A stretch of 64,000 bases of DNA, taken from NCBI GenBank assembly GCA_963580455.1, contig OY756963.1, forward strand, positions 17,131,555 to 17,195,554. The letters are read 5' to 3'. Within the stretch, counting starts at the first letter, position 1. Each line of letters opens with the position of its first letter. The stretch comes from Euonymus europaeus. Its lineage: Eukaryota; Streptophyta; Magnoliopsida; Celastrales; Celastraceae. This document shows, piece after piece, positions 23,375 to 31,997 of the stretch. Below the pieces are notes generated by a model. It made no database searches, was not told the DNA's origin, and worked only from the letters and a program-made list of their open reading frames with translations. The position numbers and the translations under genes were made by a program.

Positions 23375-23880
23375 CAATACAGTTCGGAAATACCAATTTT
23401 TGGAGCATTATCCACGGTTCGATTTGGCCGATTTTTGGAGATTGTTTAGAGGACAGTCGTTTCTTGATTCTGAACGGTGGGATTCTGATTTGAATCTCTA
23501 GAAGATCAAGTTCAAAACTGGTTTCCAAACTGATTTTTGTAGGGATATTCATCAAAATGGAGTTCGGGAATGGTGACGGATGGAGGGCTTTCTGTGGTTG
23601 GATTTTGCAGATTTTTGGACAGTGGTTAGGAGACGGAATGATCTTGATTTTGGACGGACGGATTGTGATTTAAAGCTTCGGAAGGTTAGTTTCAAAACTG
23701 GTTTCCGAACTGATTTGTGTAGGGATATTTCTCAAAATGGAGTTTTGGGACTGGTGACGGATGGAGTGCTATTTGTGGTTTGATTTGGCTGATTTTTGGA
23801 CAGGGATTAGAAAAAGGAGTGATCTTGATTTTGAATGGTCAGATTATGATTTAAAGTTTCAGAAGGTGGACATATGGTGG
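23375..23880. repeat. 180-bp tandem repeat, three copies, inside solo LTR
   Basis: Equivalent points lie at 23415, 23594 and 23775. The units match those at 1575-2250 in the other LTR, where about four copies are present. Confidence 0.8.
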
Positions 23881-24604
23881 CAGTGAAAATGGTGGTTTAT
23901 GTGGTGATATGGTTTTTAGTGTCTTTTGGGAGAAGAATAATTGTGGTGGTGGCTTAAGTTCAGAGAGGAGAGGGTTAGGGTTGCTGGATCCCCCCCTTAA
24001 ACAATGAAACTCCCCTTCTATTTCCCATTTTCTTACTCCGATTCTCTCTAGATTTTCGTAATTTTGTTTCCCTTTTTTCTCCTCCCCTAATCCCTCAAGG
24101 ATTCCTTAAAAATCACCCAAACCAAACTGTTTCCTTCAATCAATCCGAAAATCCCATGTTTTTAGAGCTCTAGAGTCTTCCGTTCCTAAAACCGAATGTG
24201 AATCCTCTCCCACTTTCCTTTTCGAAGTTGATTTCTTTCCTAAAACAAACCCTAAATCGAAATTCCTTCCTCAAATAAATCATGAAATCTCTACATCTAA
24301 GGCTCTAAAATCGCTTTATGTGTGAACCCTCTCAACCATAGTTGGCGAAAATCTTCTTCTTTCCATTTTCGGCACCTTTCCTTCTATCTCTTTCGGCTTA
24401 GGGTTACATGACATTGGGGCTGGGCTGCATGATTGATTCCACTTTTGGGCTTTAATATTTGGGTCTAAGTTATGTCATAAGCCTCATATGACATTTCTTT
24501 TAACGGGCCATTTCCTTGGGTCATCTATGGTTTAAGTAGACTAATAATTTATGATGTCTAAATGGGCTCCTACATTGGGCTTGAACCAAAATTGGGGTAC
24601 AACA

Positions 24605-25963
24605 ACACCGTACGAGATGTCGGGACTTGACCCAGAAGTTGCTGCCCATAAGCTTAACGTTAAAGTAGGTCATAAGCCGATTGTCCAGAAAGTGAGGAGG
24701 TCAGCTTTACAGCATACGGAGGCAGTGGTGCAGGAGGTGGAGAACTTGTTGGAGGCGAAAGCTATAAGGGAAGTGCAGTACCCTGAGTGGCTTTCCAACA
24801 CGGTGGTGGTGCGCAAAAAAGGCGGAAGTTGGAGAGTTTGCGTAGACTTTACAGACTTAAACAAGGCATGCCCCAAGGACCTGTTCCCACTTCCAAAGAT
24901 TGACCAGCTAGTGGATGCAACCTCGGGTTTAGCTAAGATGAGTTTTTTGGATGCTTATCGGGGGTACCATCAAATCCCTATGCATCCTGAAGATCAGGAG
25001 AAGACCGTTTTTATCACTCCACGGGGAATCTTTTGTTATCAGGTAATGCCCTTTGGACTCAAGAATGCAGGGGCAACCTTTCAGAGGATAGTGACGAAGC
25101 TGTTCGGACATCTCATAGGGAGAACCATGGAGGTCTACATAGATGACATGGTGGTAAAGAGCAAATATGAGGGGGAGCACTTGGCACATCTCCAAAAGGT
25201 GTTTAATGTCTTGATAAAATATAAGTTGCGATTGAATGCCAACAAGTGCGCCTTTGGTGTGAGCACCGGAAAGTTCCTTGGCCACTTAGTGACTCGGAGG
25301 GGAATAGAAGAAAATCCAGATAAAGTTCGAGCAATCCAATCTCTCGAACGACCAACGAAAGTGAAGGAAATCCAGAAGATGACTAGAATGGCTGCAACTT
25401 TGAATAGATTTATCAGTCGGGCGTCAGACAAGTTTCGACCGTTTTTTCAACTGCTCAAGTCGGGAAGGGCGTTCCAGTGGGACGAGAAATGCGAGAAGGC
25501 GTTCCAGGATTTCAAAGTCTACATTCAGAAGCCCCCGTTACTGTAAACGCCCAAAGAGGGAGATACACTACAACTGTATTTGGCGGTTTCAGATCATGCA
25601 GTAAGCGCAGTCCTCCTAAGGGAGAAGAATAAGGTGCAGTATCATATATATTACGTCAGCAAGACTATGCTGGATGTAGAGACAAGATACTCCCCTCTGG
25701 AGAAGCTCCTCCTGGCTTTGATGGTCGCAAGCAGGAAGCTGAATCATTACTTTCAGGCGTACTCGGTGGAAGTGCAGACGCAATTTCCCCTTAAGTCCTT
25801 GCTGGGAAAGGCGGACTTATCGGGGAGAGTGGCGCGGTGGTCCAGCTCCCGCAGTACGATTTGACTTTTGTACTTAGGACAGCAATAAAAGCGCAGGTGC
25901 TGGCGGATTTTGTTGCTGAGTTTAATACTAAAGATCAGTACGATGAAGAACAGAGGAAGTGGA
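24605..25963 (+). pseudogene. Element B: reverse transcriptase and RNase H part of pol
   Basis: Continues the polyprotein after the solo LTR. RT shows VCVDFTDLNKACPKDLFPLP, SFLDAYRGYHQI, FGLKNAGATFQR and the catalytic EVYIDDMVVKSK (about 25130). The RT-linked RNase H follows (YLAVSDHAVSAVLLREKNKV). Damage: a TAA stop at 25544-25546 (one base from a Ser codon) and a small deletion near 25845 that shifts the frame. Coding then runs to EEQRKWTV, where the Ogre-like element begins. The target copy of CAGTG is 25964-25968. The remaining Tat-type RNase H is at 45450, beyond the insertion. Confidence 0.88.
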
Positions 25964-26281
25964 CAGTGTGAAGCAACCGGCTTGAAAAAATGAAGTCGCC
26001 ACCAATTGATTTTTAAGGTGCAATTGGACACCTAATATGGTCTACGAAAAAGAAATGGGTAAGAGGGTCTATTGAGCATGGGGAAGGTGTTAGGCACCCC
26101 ACAACTCCCGAAAAACGGTTGCCTTGAAAATGTTATCTTATTTGGCTCAAATTTTGTTTTGAAAAGAGTTTGTATGTCTCAATTGCTTTGATGAATTTCT
26201 ATATATGCTAGAAAGTCCATGTTTCAATTGAGTGGGCTTGGCCCATTAATATTGTGGCAATTTGATGCTTGGATGAAAAAT

Positions 26282-26790
26282 CCACTTGAAGTGGTTTTGA
26301 TAATTTAAAAAAAGGTGCACGGGATCACTACAGCCATTCCCGGCTTGGCTGAAAAGTATTTTGGAGAATGATGAAAAGTCCACTTGAAGTGGTTTTGATA
26401 ATTTAAAAGATGCACGGGATCACTACAGCCATTCCCGGCTTGGCTGAAAATATTTTGGAGATTGATGAAAAATCCACTTGAAGTGATTTTGATCATTTAA
26501 AAGGTGCACGGGATCACTACAGCCATTCCCGGCTTGGCTGAAAATATTTTGAAGATTGATGAAAAATCCCACTTGAAGTGGTTTTGATAATTTAAAAGAG
26601 GTGCACGAGATCACTACAGCCATTCCCGGCTTGGCTGAAAAATACTTTGGAGAATGATGAAAAATCCCACTTGAAGTGGTTTTGATAATTTAAAAGAGGT
26701 GCACGGGATCACTACAGCCATTCCCGGCTTGGCTGAAATAATTTGGAGATTGATGAAAAGTCCACTTGAAGTGGTTTTGATAATTTTGAA
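26282..26790. repeat. 96-bp tandem array in 3' LTR, five units
   Basis: The core GTGCACGGGATCACTACAGC followed by CATTCCCGGCTTGGCTGAAA starts at 26316, 26411, 26505, 26602 and 26700 (spacing 94-98 bp). Units are separated by the palindrome CCACTTGAAGTGG (sometimes preceded by an extra C or with one change) and GTTTTGATAATTTAAAAG. In the minus-strand LTR this array lies in the U5-side third. Confidence 0.9.
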
Positions 26791-27989
26791 AAGGTTGTGA
26801 ATTTTTGGAATTCGATTGATGCATCAAATCGATCCACAGACACCCACTCGGTCAATTTAAGCCATACTCACAATCATATTCTTTATGAGAAAAGAAAGAA
26901 TACATTTAAGGCTCATTAGATGGGTCAAATATCTTTAAACCCCCTCTTGAGTCCTTAAATAGATTCTTCTAATCCCTAAAAATAAATTTGCTTTTTGGTT
27001 CCACGAAAATCAAGTGTTCTGAATAAATGCCGACAAAAACCCCAATATCTTGAAGGCTCTTTTGGTATTTAAACGGAATACGAGTTTCTCATATTAGTCT
27101 TGGTGTCATTATTTAAAGTGAGACGACTTGGATTTAATTGTTATCGCGTTGCGTCCTTTTCATGGTATAACAAAAATATACAAATCAATTTCAAACATGC
27201 ATGGCATGGTATAGAAATTCAACCTTAAGCATACAATCTAAACAACTCATTATATACACAAACCCCAAATTTCTGTATATTTCTAGCACCCTAAAATAAT
27301 ATGTATGTATTTACACTATTTATGTCCATTATTTACATGGGTACATATTTACATGGCTTCGGGCTTACTAATTTCTATCCCAACAGTCCCATGCATGATT
27401 TATAAACTCAAAGCCCAATATATAAGCATGCTCTAAATATACACAAATATAAGTCATGGCCCAACAATCTATACATATAACCCACATGTATGTAAACCCA
27501 GAACCAAACTGCTGGCCCATATTCAAATATCCCAAACCAGCCCAGATATATTGACCCAATGTTCTACCCATATAGCCCAAATAATCAATATACATGCAGG
27601 CCCAACAACACTTACTGGCCCAATAGCTCACAATCACCAACCGACCCAACAAACAAATTAAACTACCCATATATTGGCCCAATATATTAACAATTTTGGA
27701 GCTAAAGGGCTCAAACCAAACATTCCCTCACTTGGCCCAACGTCTTATCAATCAACACCGGCCCAATAAATAATCTGGCCCGTAAACAATTTAAACAAAA
27801 TCAATCAAGTCTGGCCCTATCATCAGCCAACTACGCCAAAAGCCCGTTTACTAACTTGGCCCAATATCTAGCCCAAACAACTAATGTACTCAACCCAAAT
27901 GCACAATAGCTTCTTCTTCTTCTTCATAATTGAACTTCTCCATTGATTTTCAGCAAAAAAACCAAACAAAGTAATGCATACAGCACATA

Positions 27990-28345
27990 TACATATATTA
28001 TATCCATGCATATACATATATACAGCATCACAAATATACATATTCACACACACACACATATAAACATACATATATACAGAACACCAATATACATATATAT
28101 GATACATACACACTCACACACATATATATACATATACATATATGATACACGCACTCACACATATATATACATATATACACGGCACACTCACATATATATA
28201 TATATATACATATACACAGCATCACCCATATATATATACATATGTACACGGCACACTCACACACACATATATACATATACACAGCCTCACACACACATAT
28301 ATATATATGGCACACTCACGCATATATATATATACATATATAATG
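27990..28345. repeat. TA/CA microsatellite block in 3' LTR
   Basis: A compound of TATATACATATA, CACACACACA and ATACAGCATCAC motifs. The 5' LTR copy (44310-44725) differs by an additional unit of about 38 bp and by (TA) count, showing change since insertion. Predicted ORFs here are Tyr/Ile/His/Thr strings without meaning. Confidence 0.9.
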
Positions 28346-29098
28346 TACCTTGGTGAGAGATGAGGATCCGGGTAAGTGAGGGAGTGAGAGAGTGTTCAGT
28401 CGAGGATGTTGCTTCTGGGTTGGTGATGATGGTCCGGTGATGATCGAAGAGATGGGGTGAGGTCTGGTTTCTCCTTCTCAGCTTTCTCTTTTCTTTTCGT
28501 ATCCCCGGGTCTCCTCCGTCACCCTCTCTCACAGGCCAAGTCTTTGGTCCTTTCTTTTCCTTTTCACTGATCTACTCTCTTGTTTCTGGATCCCTCTTTT
28601 TATTTTTTTCTCCTCCTCCTTCACTTCTTTCTCTGGCTTTTTTCCTTTCTTTTCCTTTCTCCTCACTTCTTTCTCTTTCTTTTGTATCAATCTCAGCCGG
28701 GCCTCTCACTCTGCCCATTCCCCTCATCAATCCCCACCATTACTCCCCCATCCTCCTCTTTAATGCTCTCAGTTTTCCTCTTAAACTCACCGGCTTCAAC
28801 CCATCCCTGTTCCCATCTTCTGTCCGCCTCCCATCACCTCCCTTAATGTCATTTGGAAGCTTCTTTGGAGATGGGCCCAAAACATGGATTGTTAGGTTTG
28901 GGTTTAAGTCTATTTGGGCTTGGCTTGGTTTGGGCTTGGTCTATTTGGGCTTGGCTTGGTTTGGGCTTGGTCTATTTGGGTCCTTTATTCATTTTATGTA
29001 CAATGTATTTTTCTATTTTCTATTTTGTTTGTTGTTTTTTTTTGTTTCGTATTTTTTTTATTACAGGGAGGAAATCCGGACAAAAATGGGGTATAACA

Positions 29099-29112
29099 GC
29101 TGCCCCCCTTTG
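29099..29112 (-). other. Polypurine tract of the Ogre-like element
   Basis: The minus strand reads AAAGGGGGGCAGC directly before the 3' LTR start TGTTATACCCC. Position and composition are those of the plus-strand primer. Confidence 0.85.
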
Positions 29113-29171
29113 TGTGACATTTACAAAGTAACGGTGCACAAAGGGTTAGTAACCCATATTTTGGCCGAATT

Positions 29172-29212
29172 TCAAAAATGCACGAGATCACTACAGTCAC
29201 TCCCGGCTTGAA

Positions 29213-29214
<2 letters not shown>
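29172..29214. repeat. Stray copy of the LTR array core outside the LTR
   Basis: AAATGCACGAGATCACTACAG followed by TCACTCCCGGCTTGAAAG is the core of the 96-bp LTR unit, with a few changes. It lies in the internal region between PPT and the poly(A) run, so the array motif is not confined to the LTRs. Confidence 0.8.

Positions 29215-29251
<37 letters not shown>
29215..29251 (-). repeat. 37-nt poly(A) run downstream of the extra ORF
   Basis: Thirty-seven T on + (A on minus), starting 115 bp after the stop codon of the 326-aa ORF. It could be the tail of a reverse-transcribed mRNA that brought the ORF into the element, or an expanded homopolymer. Its length may not be exact, as such runs are error-prone in assemblies. 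Confidence 0.85.
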
Positions 29252-29252
<1 letters not shown>

Positions 29253-29366
29253 TTATTAACATACATTTGCGGCAAACAGAAGTGAAACCTAACCGATTGT
29301 GAAAACGTGGTCTGAGACTTGAGACAATAATGTCCTGACAATGACCCAATACTGTAACGTCTCCGG

Positions 29367-30347
29367 TCATGCCCCATATTCTTGAGCAATAGTCAGTAAG
29401 CACTCCCACCTTTGCTGTCTTGACTCTAACAGACGCTCATGAGCTGGAGTATCCTGACCACGGTCAGGCGGTGTCGATCCGGTGACCATTCGAGATGCTT
29501 CCTGTAGTAATGCAGTCTTAGGCCGCGGTGCTCGTCGTCTCTGGGTAATTGAGGCCATATGGCCGGTGCTTTGTCGCCATGTGCTTTTCCCCATAACAAT
29601 TATTGGGTATGATGTGGAGCTCAAACTCTGAGGAGGGCGAATGCCTTTGCTGAAAAGCAAACGAGTAACAAGTCGCGGGAAATATATCTTTCCGATCTTC
29701 GTTGGTCTGTTCTTCACAAATCTTTGTGCCTTTAGGATAATTGCTAAATACAACTCGCCAATATCAAACCACGTACCTTTGTACATGTAGTACAAGGCAT
29801 GAAGAATCCGACCCTGTCGTTGTTGGCTGTGGCCAATAGGGCAGAGGTTGTGCCGGAGTGCATCATCCAGCAACCACATCTCTGGTGGTAAATATGAACG
29901 CCGCGTAGCATTAGCATTTTTAACCTTCCGTCTCTTACACATGTCATCGATGATCTTCCTTTTGGTGACAGTAATTGGTGCTTCGAAGCCTGTAGCCAAC
30001 TCATAGGTGGAAGGGTACCCTAAACATTTACATATGTCCTCTGTGGTGAATTGGAGTCTTATACCGACTACAGAAACTTGATAAACTGGTCGTGGTCTAG
30101 TATTTGCACTAAGAGGCAAAGCTTGAAGAGTTGTGTAGAAATCTCGAACTATTTGCGGATATACCGGAAAGTCCCCTGCGGGGTCTGGATCTATCAGAAA
30201 TAACATAGCATGCTCTTGAAGATACCGCATGGCCCATCGAGTGCCAGCATCTCCCAGAATATCCGGATCAATCCGTCGTTCCGAGACAATCTCCGCTCTA
30301 GCAAATAAAGTGATCGCTCGCGATCGGGATGACGAACTGATGCTCAT
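29367..30347 (-). CDS. Ogre-like element: extra 3' ORF, putative plant transposon protein domain
   Basis: An intact 326-aa frame in the same direction as pol but 1.65 kb after its stop. After a Ser/Arg-rich start (MSISSSSRSRAITLFARAEI), residues about 45-250 resemble the 'putative plant transposon protein' family (Transposase_32-like). Visible matches are YPQIVRDFYTTLQAL, VVGIRLQFTTEDICKCLGYP, WLLDDALRHNLCP and LHALYYMYKGTWFDIGELYL. The C-terminus is basic and Gln/Arg-rich (SRMVTGSTPPDRGQD). It has no transposase active site that I can see. Published Ogres are described as having their additional ORF before gag, so a second extra ORF here deserves attention. It may have its own promoter in the spacer above 30347. 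Confidence 0.7.
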   Translation of the reverse strand: MSISSSSRSRAITLFARAEIVSERRIDPDILGDAGTRWAMRYLQEHAMLFLIDPDPAGDFPVYPQIVRDFYTTLQALPLSANTRPRPVYQVSVVGIRLQFTTEDICKCLGYPSTYELATGFEAPITVTKRKIIDDMCKRRKVKNANATRRSYLPPEMWLLDDALRHNLCPIGHSQQRQGRILHALYYMYKGTWFDIGELYLAIILKAQRFVKNRPTKIGKIYFPRLVTRLLFSKGIRPPQSLSSTSYPIIVMGKSTWRQSTGHMASITQRRRAPRPKTALLQEASRMVTGSTPPDRGQDTPAHERLLESRQQRWECLLTIAQEYGA

Positions 30348-31997
30348 TTGTGTATGTGCAGGGTGGTAGATCGGCTCAGGCCAGAAAACTGGGAGGGAGA
30401 GGAAGTGATGAGAGATGATGAAGTCGGCGGTTCATGGAAGGGAAGAAAAAGTTGTCCAGAAAAGACATGACATTAATGACAGGTCTCGAAATGGTCAAGA
30501 GATGTCGAACATTGGGATTGCAGGTGATGAAGAGGGTAGAAAAACGTCACTCAGTGACGGAGATGCAATGATTTGGCTAGATGGGGCCACACATTTAAAA
30601 GAGGGTCGAGAATTTGTCAAAAAGAGGGTGAAAGTTAGAATCGCCCCCTCATCTTTTCCTTTTTTTTTATATTTATTTTCAACGATGTTTGCGTACAAAT
30701 GACAAGACGTGAATATGGCTCAAAAGATTAGATCAGGGTTTGTAGCCTCTTGTTAGGACAACTTGTAACCACTTATTTGACTTGAGAAGCATGATGTCAC
30801 CCCTCTCTTACCCCTTGAACAAACCTGAAACCAATTCACAAAGGACAAACCAAAAATGCCATGATTGATGCATGTAATGACCTATTTTGATGAAACCATG
30901 AATGTTTAATGAACGAAAGCACGCTCTCTCTACATCCTCAAGCACGTGTACAATTGTGAATTGCCAGACCAATCTGCTTTCTTCTAGGGATTGTCCCTCT
31001 GACTCATAAGGTTCATCAACATATTTTGTATTCTGGTTAGGAGAAGACCATTTTTCTTTTGAAGATTCAATGCTCATGATGCCATTTTTTCTAACTGGTC
31101 TTAGTAACCGGCCATGTGTGTGTATTTCTTAATTTGGAATTTTTGTCCCTCAAAGTCTCTTTTGTCATTTTCATGACTGGTATCTCCCTCTGCTATCTCG
31201 ACCACAGATTTCCCGGTTTAGATCCTTTCTGTTTGGGATGCCAACATCCATCGGCTTCTTGTCAAAAGTAATGTTCTAAATGCACCATCACAATTCATGT
31301 CATAACTTTGTCAGTGATAAATTTAATAGTACGGCTATGCACATCCTCAATGTGAATTCGAAGATATAACTTTGGGAAATGGAGTGGGAATGTGAGTAGG
31401 GTATAGAGGTGGAGAAAACAAGTAATAAAAACTGAAGAAATGAATAGTCTCATTAATTTATTAAGAATGATGAGCAGCAATCAAGGAACTCTTCTGGAGT
31501 ACAAGAATACGAGAAAGTCATGAGTACGAAGAACCAATCGAACTTCTCCAAAATTGAAACTGTGATAACTTAGAAAATTGCACCCCAAAACTGCCCCAGT
31601 TTTGGTGTGCACCCAATTAACAATGATCAAATCTAACTTGTATGAGGTTGTTTTTGAATCCTCCCCATTTGTCAGTAGGCCCTCCTTCTTTTAATAAGCT
31701 GCAAATCTTCAACAGCATAAATGACGCGCCACAAACTGCCCCAGTTTTGGTGCCTTTTTCAATTAACTGTTTTTAACATCACGAAATCAAATACTGCATC
31801 TCTCTTCCTTGCTTACGTGAGGACAAAATCCATCAAAAGCAAAGTTTTTTCCGTACTTATCACTGGTAGGACCAGATTTTTCCGAGCGCCATTTCGGGTT
31901 TTCGCTCTAACATTTTATATATCCCTAATTTTTGCCTAAAGCGCCCTCTCGGGTTTTCACTCCAGCGGGATTTTTTTTTTTTTATTATTATTTTTTT
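30348..31997. other. Ogre-like element: non-coding spacer between pol and extra ORF
   Basis: It holds no supported gene. Small ORFs (30415-30702 +, 30808-31077 -, 31295-31480 -, 31721-31939 +) lack domain features. Structure is present: two palindromic AAACTGCCCCAGTTTTGG boxes (31586 and 31732), two GCGCC..CGGGTTTTCRCTC boxes (31886 and 31942), and a 37-bp copy of a leader sequence (31806-31844). A TATA-like AATAAATATAAAAAA on minus at about 30662-30682 could serve the extra ORF. Confidence 0.6.

Larger units (their letters stand above)
21953..24604 (-). mobile_element. Solo LTR, 2652 bp, Tat/Ogre type, with target duplication
   Basis: It starts TGTCGCAACCGG and ends GGGGTACAACA. It is flanked by perfect 5-bp duplications ACACC (21948-21952 and 24605-24609), and the pol frame of element B continues on the far side as expected for an uninterrupted polyprotein. 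No internal region is present, so it is a solo LTR left after recombination between two LTRs. Orientation is inferred as minus because the PBS-side motif GTCGCCACC lies near the left end. Contents include a 145-bp unit once (22456-22580), (TA)n at 22355-22375 and 22398-22412, an A/T repeat at 22590-22775 and three 180-bp repeats (23375-23880). It carries no gene. Confidence 0.93.
25969..29098 (-). repeat. Ogre-like 3' LTR (3130 bp)
   Basis: TGAAGCAACCGG to GGGGTATAACA on +. It is the downstream LTR for the minus-strand element. It contains the 96-bp array (26282-26790), a TA/CA microsatellite block (27990-28345) and a C/T-rich tract (28480-28850). Near 28906-28980 a 31-bp unit (GTCTATTTGGGCTTGGCTTG...) is present once more than in the other LTR. 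Open frames inside it on either strand are low-complexity shadows. Confidence 0.95.

Noticed and set aside
26282..26790. Regular 96-bp repeats as a possible CRISPR-like array
   Set aside because: Repeat and spacer are both conserved between units, it is inside an LTR of a plant genome, and no cas genes exist; it is an ordinary tandem array.
27943..28363. ORFs of 73-137 codons rich in Tyr, Ile, His and Thr (and the same at 44314-44738)
   Set aside because: They read through a TA/CA microsatellite in all frames; no domain, no codon bias, and lengths change with repeat number.
28580..29211. ORFs of 88-121 codons rich in Phe, Leu and Ser (same at 44962-45491)
   Set aside because: They lie in a C/T-rich LTR tract; both LTRs carry them and neither shows protein features.
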